Shown here: positions 43,856 to 53,695 of the stretch, piece after piece
How positions within the stretch are numbered: the stretch's first letter is position 1
Layout: each line of letters starts with the position of its first letter
From: Mesorhizobium sp. M1E.F.Ca.ET.045.02.1.1
GTDB lineage: Bacteria > Pseudomonadota > Alphaproteobacteria > Rhizobiales > Rhizobiaceae
DNA: 64,000 bases
Reading direction: 5' to 3'
Assembly (NCBI RefSeq): GCF_003952485.1
Contig: NZ_CP034447.1
Location: 992,001-1,056,000, forward strand
Program-made: the position numbers and the translations under genes
Notes under the pieces: generated by a model
Told to the model about the DNA's origin: nothing
What the model saw: only the letters and a program-made list of their open reading frames with translations
Databases searched by the model: none

Positions 43856-44729
43856 CGGCCCCGTCTTCCGACGGCAGGATGGAATCCGGCGCGGCGGGCG
43901 CGGGGCTGGCGGCCGGCAGCGCCGGCAGGCCGCCGAGTTTCGGCGCCGCGCCGAAGATGCCTTTCTTCGCCGCGCGCGCCTTGTCGCCCGCCTCGGCATA
44001 GGGGCCGCCTTGCGTAGGTCGCGCCCAGCCGTTTTCCACCAGCCACTGGCCGACATCCTTGTTGCCGACCCAGCACTCGGCGGAAACAGCACCGCCCCCG
44101 CCTTTCGAAGGCACGGCGCAGGCTACTGTCCGTCCGCGCAGGAAGGCACGGAATGCGGTCCGGGCACGCGCACCGCACGCCCAGGATTTGCCTTCGTCGT
44201 CGTTGCAAGTCTCGTTGTCCTTCACGACGTCGATACCTGAAACGGTGACAGAATAGCCTTTCGACTCGATAACGCCTGCGGCGGAGGCGACGGGCTGGAC
44301 CAGCTTGGTGCCATCCTGGCCATCCGGCATCTTCGATTTGCGCGGCTTGGGCGGGCCGGCCAGCGCCAGATCGCTGAGCGGCGCGCGTGGTTCGACCCGC
44401 TCGAGTTCCCCCGCGGGCAGTTCGGGTGGCACCACGACCTCTGGATCGATTGCCCGCGAATGGGCCGGGGGCTTCGGCAGCTGCGGAGCGGCCGGCGCCA
44501 AAATGGCGGAGGTCGCTGGCTCCTCGGGCGCCGCATCAGCGCCTTGCCCCGGTACCGGATCGATCTGGTCGACCGTGACGACGCTTTCGCTGCCCTTCAG
44601 CGAGCGGCCTCCGGCGACGACCATCGCCGCCATTGCCGGAACCGCCACAAGCGCGAGGGCAAGATGGGGGACCCGCACCAGCCCGGACCTACTGGCTGGC
44701 CCAGACGATCCGCGCCACCCATTCGACAT
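43818..44729 (-). CDS. SNase-like (thermonuclease fold) membrane-anchored protein
   Basis: 303 residues. An N-terminal hydrophobic segment ([22 protein letters not shown], about residues 20-42) acts as signal or anchor. A long Pro/Ala-rich linker leads to a nuclease-like domain of about 140 residues: [49 protein letters not shown] and [27 protein letters not shown]. The arrangement of Cys pairs and C-terminal helix is that of the thermonuclease family, but the catalytic Arg/Glu set is only partly visible, so activity is doubtful. It overlaps the end of lysS (convergent) by 38 bases and the S24 gene upstream by 41 bases. Confidence 0.78.
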   Translation of the reverse strand: MSNGWRGSSGPASRSGLVRVPHLALALVAVPAMAAMVVAGGRSLKGSESVVTVDQIDPVPGQGADAAPEEPATSAILAPAAPQLPKPPAHSRAIDPEVVVPPELPAGELERVEPRAPLSDLALAGPPKPRKSKMPDGQDGTKLVQPVASAAGVIESKGYSVTVSGIDVVKDNETCNDDEGKSWACGARARTAFRAFLRGRTVACAVPSKGGGGAVSAECWVGNKDVGQWLVENGWARPTQGGPYAEAGDKARAAKKGIFGAAPKLGGLPALPAASPAPAAPDSILPSEDGAVMPPTDQPAPAQ

Positions 44730-45327
44730 CGCGCATCGGGATGTCGCGGTCCGGGTGAGCGGGATTGAGCGAGACCAGCACGATCGCCTTGGCGGTCTGC
44801 CGATCGAGCACCTTGGCCATGACCTCGCCAGCGGTGGTCTTGACGACGACGCGGTCGCCCTTGCGCGTGGGCGCCCCCGGCTCGACGATCAGCACGTCGC
44901 CGTTGCGGTAGAGCGGCAGCATGGAATCGCCCTGGACCTTCAGCGCATAGGATGTTTCCGCCGCCCGCGTCGGAAGCTCCACCAGATCCCAGCCCTGCCC
45001 CGAGGGATAGCCGGCATCGTCGAAGAAGCCGCCGGCACCGGCCTGGGCAAAGCCAAGCAGCGGCACGGCCGTGCGCTGCGGCGCGGCGGAGCCGCTGCGA
45101 CCTTCGACCAGCCCGGTGAATTCATCCAGCGAGGCGCCGGTGGCCTCGATGATCTTGGCCAGAGATTCGGTCGAGGGCCAGCGCGGCCGGCCGTCGGAGG
45201 ACAGGCGTTTGGATTTGTTGAAGGCGGTCGAATCGAGACCCGCGCGTCTGGCGAGACCTGAAGCGGACAGCGAATAGCGCTCGGCAAGAGCGTCGATTGC
45301 AGCCCAGACGCGATCGTGTGAGAGCAA
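44689..45327 (-). CDS. S24/LexA-type transcriptional repressor
   Basis: 212 residues. An N-terminal helix-turn-helix region (LSASGLARRAGLDSTAFNKSKRLSSDGRPRWPSTESLAKIIEATG) resembles XRE/CI DNA-binding domains. The C-terminal S24 peptidase domain includes YALKVQGDSMLPLYRNGDVLIVEPGAPTRKGDRVVVKTTAGEVMAKVLDRQ, with the catalytic Ser (GDSM) and Lys (EVMAKV). Such proteins are self-cleaving repressors of the LexA/CI type or regulators without cleavage. It is a chromosomal, non-phage context. It overlaps the following nuclease-like gene by 41 bases and likely shares its transcript. Confidence 0.9.
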   Translation of the reverse strand: MLSHDRVWAAIDALAERYSLSASGLARRAGLDSTAFNKSKRLSSDGRPRWPSTESLAKIIEATGASLDEFTGLVEGRSGSAAPQRTAVPLLGFAQAGAGGFFDDAGYPSGQGWDLVELPTRAAETSYALKVQGDSMLPLYRNGDVLIVEPGAPTRKGDRVVVKTTAGEVMAKVLDRQTAKAIVLVSLNPAHPDRDIPMRDVEWVARIVWASQ

Positions 45328-45422
45328 GTTCGCTCTCCCTTTGAAACAGGAAAAAATGCCTCAACGCTGTCTAGCGCGCGGCTGGTTGATTGTCCACTGG
45401 CGAAGCGTCGGATCGCCGACAA

Positions 45423-45965
45423 TCAGGCTCGCTTGGCCTGCTCGCGCAGATTCCGGTGCGAGGCCATGAACGCCCGCTCGGCTTCAGTTGGCGGACGCGG
45501 CTGCGCGGAACGGCCAAGTGCCGCCACGACCTCGTCGATGCCGAGAAAGCGGCGGCCACGCCGGTCGTAGACGCCGCCGGTGGTCAAGATCAGCGCCGCC
45601 GTCTCGCCATTGTCGAGGACGAAGCGGTGCCTGCCGATCACCGAAGTGCCTTCCCAGGTCTCGATCGAGGACACCACCTCGAAGCGTCGCCACAGCCTGA
45701 TCTCGCGCACATAGGTCACCTGCAGGCCGCCGATCATCGGCGCCCAGCCGTTGCGGCGCGCGAGCGCGACCAGACCGACGCGAAGAAAGACATCGATGCG
45801 GCCAAGGTCGGCCAGCATCATATAGCGCGCATTGTTGAGATGGCTGTTGAAATCGATGTCGGTCGGCAGGCAACGGAAGGCCAGCCGACTCTGATCGCCG
45901 ACCACGTAAGGGCCACGGCTGGACGCCGTGGCCATCATGCGCGCGAGGCGCCCCCAGACATACAT
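45423..45965 (-). CDS. Hotdog-fold thioesterase-like protein
   Basis: 180 residues. FRCLPTDIDFNSHLNNARYMMLADLGRIDVFLRVGL has the Asp and the H-x-N-N of the 4-hydroxybenzoyl-CoA/THEM6-like thioesterase group. PMIGGLQVTYVREIRLWRRFEVVSSIETWE and FLGIDEVVAAL complete the fold. It would hydrolyse acyl-CoA thioesters. It is the last gene of the beta-oxidation operon, 9 bases after the FadJ-like gene, consistent with clearing stalled acyl-CoA. Confidence 0.88.
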   Translation of the reverse strand: MYVWGRLARMMATASSRGPYVVGDQSRLAFRCLPTDIDFNSHLNNARYMMLADLGRIDVFLRVGLVALARRNGWAPMIGGLQVTYVREIRLWRRFEVVSSIETWEGTSVIGRHRFVLDNGETAALILTTGGVYDRRGRRFLGIDEVVAALGRSAQPRPPTEAERAFMASHRNLREQAKRA

Positions 45966-45974
45966 GACTGGACG

Positions 45975-48194
45975 TCAGGCTGCCTTCTTCACCTCGCCCT
46001 TCTGATAAGGGTCGAAGCGCTGGTAGAAGGTCTCGCCCTTCTCGGCCATGTCGATGAGCAGCTTGGGCGCCTTGAACTCGGCCCCGTATTTCTTTTGCAG
46101 GCCCTTGGCGATCTTGACGAAACGCTTGGCGCCGATGCCGTCGATATAGGAGAGCGCGCCGCCGGTGAAGGGAGCGAAGCCGAAGGCGAGGATCGAACCG
46201 ACATCGGCCTCCCGAGGATCGGTGACGATGCCTTCTTCCATCACGCGCACCGCTTCCAGGGCGATGGTGACCAGCAGCCGCTCTTTCAGCTCCTCATAGT
46301 CGACCTTTTCCGGCTTGAGCTGCGGATAGAGATCCTTGAGGCCCGGCCACAGCTTCTTCTTCGCCGGCTTGGCGGGATAGTCGTAAAAACCCTTGCCGTT
46401 CTTGCGGCCGAAGCGGCCATGCGTGTCGACCATGGTGTTGATCAGCGCCATCTGCTTCGGGTCGACGGCCTTCTCGCCGATATCCTTGATGGTCTGCTTC
46501 ATGATCTTTTGGGCGAGGTCGATCGCCGTCTCGTCGGTCAGCGCCAGCGGCCCGACCGGCATGCCGGCGGCTTTGGCGGCGTTCTCGATCATCGCCGCCG
46601 GGACGCCTTCGATCAGCATCTTGTAGGCTTCGGACATGTAGCGGAGCACGCAGCGATTGACGTAGAAGCCGCGTGTGTCGTTGACGACGATCGGCGTCTT
46701 CTTGATGGCGCGAACGAAGTCGATCGCGACGGCCAAAGCCTTGTCGCCGGTCTTCTTGCCGAGGATGATCTCGACAAGCATCATCTTGTCGACCGGCGAG
46801 AAGAAGTGGATGCCGACAAAATTCTTCGGACGCGCCGAATTCTTCGCCAGCGACGTGATCGGGATGGTCGAGGTGTTGGAGGCGAAGATCGCCGAGGACT
46901 TCAGCACCGCTTCCGCCTTCTCGGTGGCGAGCTTCTTGACCGCCGAATCCTCGAAGACGGCCTCGACGACGAGATCGCAGCCGGCGAGGTCGGCATAGTC
47001 GGCCGTCGGCGTGATCAGCGAGAGCAGCTTGTCCTTGTCCTCCGGCTTGGCGCGCCCCTTCTTCACCTGATCAGCCATCAGGCTGTCGGAATGCGCCTTA
47101 CCCTTCTCGGCCGACTCCATGTCGCGGTCGAGCAGCACGACCGGAATACCGGCCTTGGCCGTGACATAGGCGATACCGGCGCCCATGAAGCCGGCGCCGA
47201 GGATGCCGATCTTCTTGAACTTGGTATCGGGCACGCCGGCCGGGCGGCGGGCGCCCTTGTTCAGTTCCTGCAGCGACACGAACAGCGAGCGGATCATCGC
47301 CGCCGCTTCCTTGGTCTGCATGATCTCGGTGAAATAGCGCTGCTCGATCTTGAGCGCGGTATCGAAGGGCACCAGCAGGCCTTCATAGACGCATTTCAGG
47401 ATCGCGGCCGCGGCCGGATAATTGCCATAGGTCTCGCGACGCAAGATGGCGATGGCCGGCGGCCAGAGATTGGCGCCGGCGGCCGAATAGATCGGACCGC
47501 CGGGCAGCTTGAAGCCCTTCTCGTCCCAGGGCGCAACCGGCTTCAGCCCGTTCCTGATCATCACCTTGGCGGTCTCGATCAGCTTCTTCGGCTCAGCGAT
47601 CTCATGGATCAGGCCCATCGACTTCGCCTTCTGCGGTGTGAGATTCTGGCCGGTGGTCAGCATCTGCAGCGCCTGCTGCTGGTCGGTCAGCCGCGGCACG
47701 CGCTGGGTGCCGCCGGCGCCGGGGAAGATGCCGATCTTTACCTCGGGGAGCGCCATCTTCACCTTGTCGGAATCGGCGGCGACGCGGCCGTGGCAGGCGA
47801 GCGACATTTCGAAGGCGCCGCCCATGCAGGTGCCGTTGATCGCCGACACCCACGGCTTGCCGCAGGTCTCGATCTTGCGGAACAGGCCGGTCATATAGCC
47901 GGCATTGTCGAACAGCGCCTTGGTCGCCTTCTCGAGGTCCTTCTCCTTGTCGACGGCGAAGGTGGCGAGCATCTTCTGCAGCATGGTGATGTCGGCGCCG
48001 CCGGAAAAGCTGTCCTTGCCGGAAGTGATCACCGCGCCCTTGATGGCGGCGTCACCGGCAACCTTGTCGACGATAGAATTGAGCTCGAGCATCGCTTCTT
48101 CGGTGAAGACGTTCATCGAGCGGCCCGGCATGTCCCAGGTGATAAGCGCGATGCCGTCGGCGTCCACGTCGAGGGTGAAATTGGTGTAGCTCAT
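45975..48194 (-). CDS. Bifunctional enoyl-CoA hydratase / 3-hydroxyacyl-CoA dehydrogenase (FadB/FadJ-like)
   Basis: 739 residues. The N-terminal crotonase domain includes [20 protein letters not shown] and [27 protein letters not shown]. The NAD-binding domain starts [31 protein letters not shown], with the dehydrogenase residues in [13 protein letters not shown] and [20 protein letters not shown]. Two C-terminal dehydrogenase domains complete the alpha subunit. It performs the second and third steps of the beta-oxidation spiral. Thiolase is 15 bases upstream on the same strand, giving a FadB-FadA type complex. Confidence 0.96.
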   Translation of the reverse strand: MSYTNFTLDVDADGIALITWDMPGRSMNVFTEEAMLELNSIVDKVAGDAAIKGAVITSGKDSFSGGADITMLQKMLATFAVDKEKDLEKATKALFDNAGYMTGLFRKIETCGKPWVSAINGTCMGGAFEMSLACHGRVAADSDKVKMALPEVKIGIFPGAGGTQRVPRLTDQQQALQMLTTGQNLTPQKAKSMGLIHEIAEPKKLIETAKVMIRNGLKPVAPWDEKGFKLPGGPIYSAAGANLWPPAIAILRRETYGNYPAAAAILKCVYEGLLVPFDTALKIEQRYFTEIMQTKEAAAMIRSLFVSLQELNKGARRPAGVPDTKFKKIGILGAGFMGAGIAYVTAKAGIPVVLLDRDMESAEKGKAHSDSLMADQVKKGRAKPEDKDKLLSLITPTADYADLAGCDLVVEAVFEDSAVKKLATEKAEAVLKSSAIFASNTSTIPITSLAKNSARPKNFVGIHFFSPVDKMMLVEIILGKKTGDKALAVAIDFVRAIKKTPIVVNDTRGFYVNRCVLRYMSEAYKMLIEGVPAAMIENAAKAAGMPVGPLALTDETAIDLAQKIMKQTIKDIGEKAVDPKQMALINTMVDTHGRFGRKNGKGFYDYPAKPAKKKLWPGLKDLYPQLKPEKVDYEELKERLLVTIALEAVRVMEEGIVTDPREADVGSILAFGFAPFTGGALSYIDGIGAKRFVKIAKGLQKKYGAEFKAPKLLIDMAEKGETFYQRFDPYQKGEVKKAA

Positions 48195-48209
48195 CTTCTT
48201 CTCTCCCCG

Positions 48210-49418
48210 TCAGACGCGTTCGATGATGGTGGCGGTGCCCATGCCGGCGCCGATGCAGAGCGTGACCAATGCGGTGTTCAGGTCGCGGCGTTCCAACTCG
48301 TCCAGCACGGTGCCCAGGATCATCGCGCCGGTGGCGCCGAGCGGATGGCCCATGGCGATCGCGCCGCCGTTGACGTTGATCTGGTCGTGCGGAATGTCGA
48401 AGGCCTGCATGTAGCGCAGCACAACGGAAGCGAAGGCCTCGTTGAGCTCGAACAGGTCGATGTCCGACAGCTTCATCTTGGCGCGCTTCAGGAGCTTCTC
48501 GGTGACGTCGACCGGACCGGTCAGCATCAGCACCGGCTCGGAGCCGATATTGGCGAAAGCGCGGATGCGCGCGCGCGGCTTCAGCCCCATCGCCTTGCCG
48601 GCCTTCTTCGAGCCGAGCAGCACGGCGGCGGCGCCGTCGACGATGCCCGAGGAATTGCCGGCATGGTGGACGTGGTTGACCTCTTCGACTTCCGGATGCT
48701 TCTGCACGGCCACCGCATCGAAGCCGCCCATCTCGCCTGGCATGACGAAGGACGGATTGAGCGAAGCGAGCGACTGCATGTCGGTCGAAGGCCGCATGTG
48801 CTCGTCATGATCGAGGATGGTGAGGCCGTTCTGGTCCTTGATCGAGATCACCGAATTCTTGAAGCGGCCCTCTTCCCAGGCCTTGGCGGCGCGCTTCTGG
48901 CTCTCGACGGCGTAGGCGTCGACATCGTCGCGGCTGAAACCGTACTTCGTGGCGATCAGGTCGGCCGAGATGCCCTGCGGCACGAACCAGCCAGGCAGGC
49001 CGACCGACGGGTCCATGAACCAGGAGCCGCCGGACATGCCCATGCCGACACGCGACATGGATTCGACGCCGCCGGCGATCACGATCTCGTCCGCCCCTTG
49101 CGCGATCTTGGCGGCGCCGAAATTGATGGCGTCGAGACCGGATGCGCAGAAGCGCGAGATCTGCATGCCCGGTGCCTTGGTGTCGTAGCCGGCCTCGAAG
49201 GCCGCGGCGCGCGGAATGACCGAGCCGGCCTCGCCGACCGGATCGACGCAGCCGAAGATGATGTCGTCGACATTGCCGGTGTCGAGCCCGTTGCGGTCGC
49301 GCAGCGCCTCAAGCGTCTTCGCCGCGAGCCGCACCGCCGGCACCTCGTGCAGCGAGCCATCCTTCTTGCCCCTGCCGCGCGGCGTGCGCACGGCGTCATA
49401 GACGTAAGCTTCGGCCAT
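48210..49418 (-). CDS. Acetyl-CoA acyltransferase (thiolase, FadA-like)
   Basis: 402 residues. The nucleophilic cysteine is in [19 protein letters not shown]; the conserved His and second Cys are in [19 protein letters not shown] and [16 protein letters not shown]. It cleaves 3-ketoacyl-CoA with CoA, the last beta-oxidation step. Located between the FadJ-like gene and the first acyl-CoA dehydrogenase, with 15 and 33 bases of spacing, it is clearly part of one operon. Confidence 0.96.
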   Translation of the reverse strand: MAEAYVYDAVRTPRGRGKKDGSLHEVPAVRLAAKTLEALRDRNGLDTGNVDDIIFGCVDPVGEAGSVIPRAAAFEAGYDTKAPGMQISRFCASGLDAINFGAAKIAQGADEIVIAGGVESMSRVGMGMSGGSWFMDPSVGLPGWFVPQGISADLIATKYGFSRDDVDAYAVESQKRAAKAWEEGRFKNSVISIKDQNGLTILDHDEHMRPSTDMQSLASLNPSFVMPGEMGGFDAVAVQKHPEVEEVNHVHHAGNSSGIVDGAAAVLLGSKKAGKAMGLKPRARIRAFANIGSEPVLMLTGPVDVTEKLLKRAKMKLSDIDLFELNEAFASVVLRYMQAFDIPHDQINVNGGAIAMGHPLGATGAMILGTVLDELERRDLNTALVTLCIGAGMGTATIIERV

Positions 49419-49451
49419 TTTCGTGCTCCTTGGGTTTGCCGGTCGCCGCGC

Positions 49452-50621
49452 TCAGAGGGAGCGGCCGATCAGCAATTTCATGATCTCGTTGGTGCCGCCG
49501 TAGATGCGCTGGACGCGGGCGTCGCGGTACATGCGGGCGATCGGATATTCGTTCATGTAGCCATAGCCGCCATGCAGTTGAAGGCATTCGTCGACGACTT
49601 TGCCCTGCAGGTCGGAGAGCCAGTACTTCGCCATCGAGGCCGTGACCGGATCGAGGCCGCCATCGATGTGGCGCGCGACGCAGTCATTGTAGAAGACGCG
49701 GCCAATCGTAGCTTCGGTCTTGAGCTCGGCCAGCTTGAACTGCGTGTTCTGGAAATCGATGATCGCCTTGCCGAAGGCCTTGCGCTCCTTGACGTAGTCG
49801 ATGGTGATCGCCAGCGCCCGCTCGACCATGGCGATCGCCCCGGTGCCGATCTGCAGCCGCTCCTGCGGCAATTGCTGCATCAGTTGGACGAAGCCCTTGC
49901 CCTCCTCATGGCCAAGCAGGTTTGAGGTCGGCACGCGCACGTGGTTGAAGAACAGCTCGGACGTGTCGTTGGCCTTCAACCCTATTTTGTCGAGGTTGCG
50001 GCCGCGCTGAAAACCTTCGACCTCGTCGGTCTCGACGACGATCAGCGAGGTGCCCTTGGCGCCCTTGTCCGGATCGGTCTTGGTGACGACGATGATCAGA
50101 TTGGCGAGCTGGCCATTGGTGATGAAGGTCTTGGAGCCGCTGATCTTGTAGTGGTTGCCGTCCTTCTCGGCGCGCGTCTTGACGCCCTGCAGGTCCGAGC
50201 CGGCGCCGGGCTCGGTCATCGCGATGGCGCCGATCAGCTCGCCGGTCGCGAGTTTCGGCAGCCACTTCTGTTTCTGCTCCTTGGAGCCGTAATGCAGGAT
50301 GTAAGGGGCAACGATCGAGTTGTGCAGGCCGATGCCGAAGCCGTCGACGCCAACATGGCCGATCGCTTCGATTATGGCGCTCTCATGCGCGAAGGTGCCG
50401 CCCGAGCCGCCGTATTTCTCCGGCATCGAGGCGCAGAGCAGGCCGGCAGCACCCGCCTTCAGCCAGCTCTCGCGGTCGAACATCTCGTTCTTCTCGAACT
50501 CGTCGTAGCGCGGCGCGATCTCCTCCGACATGAAGCGGACCGCCATGTCGTAGAGCATGCCGACCTCGTCCGCCGCCCAGGCGGGCTTCGGCAAGCCAAG
50601 AATTTCGGCGGGGTTGGTCAT
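49452..50621 (-). CDS. Acyl-CoA dehydrogenase (short/medium-chain type)
   Basis: 389 residues from the ATG at 50621 with GAGGAGAAG upstream; an ATG seven codons earlier is in frame. It is an FAD flavoprotein: GAIAMTEPGAGSDLQGVKTRA (FAD-binding), FITNGQLANLIIVVTKTD, and the C-terminal YGYMNEYPIARMYRDARVQRIYGGTNEIMKLLI with the catalytic Glu position (IYGGTNE). It introduces the trans-2 double bond in acyl-CoA and passes electrons to ETF. It lies third in the operon after the MerR regulator and the larger dehydrogenase. Confidence 0.95.
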   Translation of the reverse strand: MTNPAEILGLPKPAWAADEVGMLYDMAVRFMSEEIAPRYDEFEKNEMFDRESWLKAGAAGLLCASMPEKYGGSGGTFAHESAIIEAIGHVGVDGFGIGLHNSIVAPYILHYGSKEQKQKWLPKLATGELIGAIAMTEPGAGSDLQGVKTRAEKDGNHYKISGSKTFITNGQLANLIIVVTKTDPDKGAKGTSLIVVETDEVEGFQRGRNLDKIGLKANDTSELFFNHVRVPTSNLLGHEEGKGFVQLMQQLPQERLQIGTGAIAMVERALAITIDYVKERKAFGKAIIDFQNTQFKLAELKTEATIGRVFYNDCVARHIDGGLDPVTASMAKYWLSDLQGKVVDECLQLHGGYGYMNEYPIARMYRDARVQRIYGGTNEIMKLLIGRSL

Positions 50622-50701
50622 GCTCTTCTCCTCACAAGGCATGTCATCAGAGACGGGGTCGGCGCGCTACCGCGGGAGACCCCTCCAGGCCCTTCGGGCC
50701 A

Positions 50702-50724
50702 CCCTCCCCTCAAGGGGGAGGGGA
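50702..50724. repeat. Short palindrome between the two acyl-CoA dehydrogenase genes
   Basis: CCCTCCCCT and AGGGGGAGGGG pair around a small loop, preceded by a GGCCCTTCGGGCC hairpin. The 115-bp gap is probably a stabilising stem within the transcript, not a terminator, as no T-run follows. Confidence 0.6.
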
Positions 50725-50736
50725 CGCCGGGCATTT

Positions 50737-52533
50737 CTAGAACGCTTCGGCCGGCAGCGCCATCAGCGTGTCGGCGCCACTGGAGATGCGGGCAAGCCTC
50801 GTCGCCGTTTCCGGCATGATCCGCTCCATGAAGAAGCGCGCCGTCACCAGCTTGGCGTCATAGAACGACGCTGCCCCATTGGCGCCTTCGGCGAGCTTGG
50901 TTTGGGCAGCCTTGGCCATCTGGCCCCACATATAGCCCAGCGCGACCAGGCCGAAGAGATGCATGTAGTCGGTCGAGGCGGCGCCAGCATTGTCGGGCTT
51001 GGCCATGCCGTTCTGCAGCAGCCACATGGTGGCCGCCTGCAGGTCGTTGAGGCCCTTCTTAAGCGCCTTGGTGAAGGACGCTATCTTCTCGTCCGCCCGG
51101 TTCTCCTCGCAGAACTCGCCGACCTCCTTGAAGAAGGCCTGCACCGCGCGACCGCCATTTAGCGCGAGCTTGCGGCCGACGAGGTCGAGCGCCTGGATGC
51201 CGTTGGCGCCCTCATAGATCATGGCGATGCGGGCATCGCGCACGAACTGGCTCATGCCGTGCTCTTCGATATAGCCATGGCCGCCGAACACCTGCTGCGC
51301 CATCACGGCGTGGTCGAAGCCCTTGTCGGTCAGCACGCCCTTGACCACCGGCGTCATCAGACCGGTGTAGTCGTCGGCCGCCTGGCGATCCTTGTCGTCG
51401 CCGGAGCGGTGCGCAACGTCCGACTTGATCGCCGTCCACAGCGCCAGCGCGCGGCCACCCTCGTTGAACGCCTTCATGGTCATCAGCGAGCGGCGGATAT
51501 CGGGATGGACGATGATCGGGTCGGCCTTCTTGTCAGGCGCCTTGGCGCCGGACAGCGACCGGCCCTGGAGACGGTCCTTGGCGTAGGAGACGGCGTTCTG
51601 ATAGGCGATCTCGGAGACCGAAAGCCCCTGCAGGCCGACACCGAGCCGGGCTTCGTTCATCATCGTGAACATGGCCTTCAGGCCGCCGTTCAACTCGCCG
51701 AGCAGCGTGCCTTCGGCCTCGTCATAATTCATGACGCAGGTCGAATTGCCGTGGATGCCCATCTTCTCCTCGATCGAGCCGCAGGAGAGCGTGTTGCGCT
51801 CGCCGGGATTGCCCGAGGCATCGAGCTTGAATTTCGGCACGATGAACAGCGAGATGCCCTTGACGCCTTCCGGCGCGCCCTCGGCACGGGCCAGCACCAG
51901 ATGGACGATGTTGTCCGCCATGTCGTGCTCGCCGGCGGAGATGAAGATCTTCTGACCGGAAATCTTGTAGGTGCCGTCGCCATTCGGCATCGCCTTGGTG
52001 CGCAGCAGGCCGAGGTCGGTCCCGCAATGCGGCTCGGTGAGGTTCATGGTGCCGGTCCAAGCGCCCTCGATCAGCCTGGGCAGCCAGGTGGCCTTCTGCT
52101 CGTCGGTGCCGTGCGTGACGATAGCCGCGATAGCGCCCTGCGTGAGGCCGGGATACATCATCAGCGCCATGTTGGCCGAGACCATGTATTCGGAGACCGC
52201 GGTGTGGACCGTGTAAGGCAGGCCCTGGCCGCCGAACTCGGCGGGCGCGGCCAACCCCATCCAGCCGCCCTCGCGATACTGGTCGAAGGCATCCTTGAAG
52301 CCCTTGGGCGTCGTTACCGAGCCGTCGTCATGACGCGCGCAGCCTTCCATGTCGCCGACGCGGTTCAGCGGATGCATGACGTTCTCGGCAAGCTTCGCGC
52401 CTTCGGCAAGGATCGCCTCGACCACGTCGGGCGTAGCATCCGAGAAGCCTGGCAGATTGGAATAGCGCTGATAGCCGAGCACGTCGTTGAGCACGAACAG
52501 CGTGTCCTGGACGGGCGCCCTGTAGATCGTCAT
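50737..52533 (-). CDS. Acyl-CoA dehydrogenase with C-terminal extension (FadE type, long)
   Basis: 598 residues from the ATG at 52533 ([20 protein letters not shown]). The core contains [41 protein letters not shown] and [43 protein letters not shown], with catalytic Glu in YEGANGIQ. The final 130 residues form the ACAD C-terminal domain seen in longer dehydrogenases of medium- and long-chain or 3-methylmercaptopropionyl type. It is the first structural gene of the fad operon, and a strong operator-like palindrome sits 97 bases upstream of its start. Confidence 0.95.
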   Translation of the reverse strand: MTIYRAPVQDTLFVLNDVLGYQRYSNLPGFSDATPDVVEAILAEGAKLAENVMHPLNRVGDMEGCARHDDGSVTTPKGFKDAFDQYREGGWMGLAAPAEFGGQGLPYTVHTAVSEYMVSANMALMMYPGLTQGAIAAIVTHGTDEQKATWLPRLIEGAWTGTMNLTEPHCGTDLGLLRTKAMPNGDGTYKISGQKIFISAGEHDMADNIVHLVLARAEGAPEGVKGISLFIVPKFKLDASGNPGERNTLSCGSIEEKMGIHGNSTCVMNYDEAEGTLLGELNGGLKAMFTMMNEARLGVGLQGLSVSEIAYQNAVSYAKDRLQGRSLSGAKAPDKKADPIIVHPDIRRSLMTMKAFNEGGRALALWTAIKSDVAHRSGDDKDRQAADDYTGLMTPVVKGVLTDKGFDHAVMAQQVFGGHGYIEEHGMSQFVRDARIAMIYEGANGIQALDLVGRKLALNGGRAVQAFFKEVGEFCEENRADEKIASFTKALKKGLNDLQAATMWLLQNGMAKPDNAGAASTDYMHLFGLVALGYMWGQMAKAAQTKLAEGANGAASFYDAKLVTARFFMERIMPETATRLARISSGADTLMALPAEAF

Positions 52534-52629
52534 GTCTTCCTCCACCCTTGCGGTCCTGGCCAGCCAGCAAGTTCCCGATCCAGGTCCGGATGGGAGGCCG
52601 AGCCAATGTCGACGCCCCGATAGCAAAAA

Positions 52630-52651
52630 TTGACGTTTGCGTAAACGTCAA
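52630..52651. promoter_or_regulatory. MerR/LiuR-type operator in front of the fad operon
   Basis: Perfect arms TTGACGTTT and AAACGTCAA surround a GCGT centre. It resembles the palindromes bound by LiuR-type MerR regulators of branched-chain and fatty-acid degradation. A second copy of the same half-site pattern lies upstream of the regulator gene at 53353-53368. Confidence 0.75.
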
Positions 52652-52700
52652 TCTTGTCGCAGCCGGAAGATTTTTGGTGAGCGGGCGCATGCAAGGCAAC

Positions 52701-52730
52701 AAAAAAGCCGCGCGGCCATGGCTGCGCGGC
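52701..52730 (-). terminator. Terminator after the MerR gene
   Basis: On the minus strand GCCGCGCAGCC pairs with GGCCGCGCGGC, followed by six T. It separates the regulator transcript from the operon promoter. Confidence 0.85.
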
Positions 52731-52768
52731 TATTGCTTTTGGCTAGTCGCCGTTGCGGCGCGAAATGA

Positions 52769-53230
52769 TCAACCGGCGGCGCTTGCCTGTGGCGCGGCCC
52801 GTTCGGCAAGCATCTGGCGCACCGACGTCATCGAATTGCTCAGCTCGTTGATGGCGTCCTCGATCAACGCCCGCTGCTTCTGCAGGCGGGCAAGCTGCTT
52901 CTCGGACTTGTCGAGCGCCAGCCGCAACTGCTTGGTGTTGGAGCCGGTCGGATCGTAGAGGTCCATCATCTGCTTGACGTCGCGCAGCGAGAACCCGACC
53001 TTGCGGCCGAGCAGGATCAGCTTCAGCCGAGCCTTGTCGCGACGCGTGTAAAGACGGGTGGAGCCGTCGCGCTTCGGATTGAGGAGGCCCTTGTCCTCGT
53101 AGAAACGGAGCGTGCGCAAGGTCACGCCGTATTTCTTGGCCATCTCGCCGATGCGGACGAATTCCTCACCGGCCTCGGCCGGTAGGTGATTGCTATTGGC
53201 CGCGGCTTCGCCGGGCGAAACAAGTTTCAT
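52769..53230 (-). CDS. MerR family regulator, LiuR-like
   Basis: 153 residues from the ATG at 53230. The N-terminal MerR domain reads FVRIGEMAKKYGVTLRTLRFYEDKGLLNPKRDGSTRLYTRRDKARLKLILLGRKVGFSLRDVKQMMDLYD. A dimerisation coiled coil follows (LRLALDKSEKQLARLQKQRALIEDAINEL). No cysteine motif for metals is present, which fits the regulators of acyl-CoA catabolism. It precedes the fad operon on the same strand, and the two palindromes with arms TTGACGTTT-type suggest that it controls itself and the operon; acyl-CoA or branched-chain acyl-CoA is the likely ligand. Confidence 0.88.
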   Translation of the reverse strand: MKLVSPGEAAANSNHLPAEAGEEFVRIGEMAKKYGVTLRTLRFYEDKGLLNPKRDGSTRLYTRRDKARLKLILLGRKVGFSLRDVKQMMDLYDPTGSNTKQLRLALDKSEKQLARLQKQRALIEDAINELSNSMTSVRQMLAERAAPQASAAG

Positions 53231-53352
53231 GGTCACTGGCTTTCCCCTGATGGCGTCGCGGTCCCGGACCAAGCGTCGCCTGAGTGGAAGCGGGGGCGTG
53301 CTTCCAATCGTGGTTTCGACAAATCAATCGCAAGAGGCACGGCTTCGCACCT

Positions 53353-53368
53353 TTTACGTTTACGTCAA
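53353..53368. promoter_or_regulatory. MerR/LiuR-type operator in front of merR
   Basis: TTTACGTTTACGTCAA matches 13 of 16 positions of TTTACGCAAACGTCAA, the reverse complement of the core of the site at 52630-52651. Located 123 bases before the merR start, it suggests autoregulation. Confidence 0.65.
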
Positions 53369-53477
53369 TTCTATACCGACAGCCGGCAGGTGACGCAAGG
53401 GCGTTGTCGGAACGGAACTTTATGCCGCACCCCGGATGCCCGGCTGGCCAGGCGGCTCAGGATTTATGCCCGACTTC

Positions 53478-53492
53478 TTAAGCTTGGTTAAC
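53478..53492. promoter_or_regulatory. CtrA-like binding sequence
   Basis: TTAA-GCTTGG-TTAAC resembles the CtrA consensus TTAA-N7-TTAAC but with a spacer of six. It is 204 bases upstream of the podJ-like start. CtrA control of polarity genes is known in alphaproteobacteria; this single site is only suggestive. Confidence 0.35.
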
Positions 53493-53695
53493 GCCTTGTT
53501 TACCACGTTGGGCGAAATGTGCGCATGTCGGTCATCCGTGTTTATCCTGTAGCGAATTTTTCACGGTTTTTCGAGGCGTGGGTGAAAACCCGGGAAGCCC
53601 GTCTTCCTCCGCAGCAGAACCGAGCGGCCGCCTTCGTTCCCGGCAGGACTTTGGGAAACCGGCCGCGGCCGGTCATTCTGAACACGGGCGCATCG

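Larger units (their letters stand above)
53231..53695. other. 465-bp region between merR and the podJ-like gene
   Basis: It contains the autoregulatory MerR site at 53353-53368 and a CtrA-like sequence at 53478-53492. The remaining part has no recognisable gene; the podJ-like frame stays open to 53519 but that extension looks unlike protein sequence. Confidence 0.55.

Noticed and set aside
42215..44092. 625-codon open frame on the minus strand
   Set aside because: Antisense to the class I lysyl-tRNA synthetase.
45390..49925. 1511-codon open frame on the plus strand
   Set aside because: It is the antisense of the fad operon, whose minus-strand proteins all have clear catalytic motifs; the plus-strand product is rich in Arg, Gly, His and Asp, as antisense frames in high-GC DNA are.
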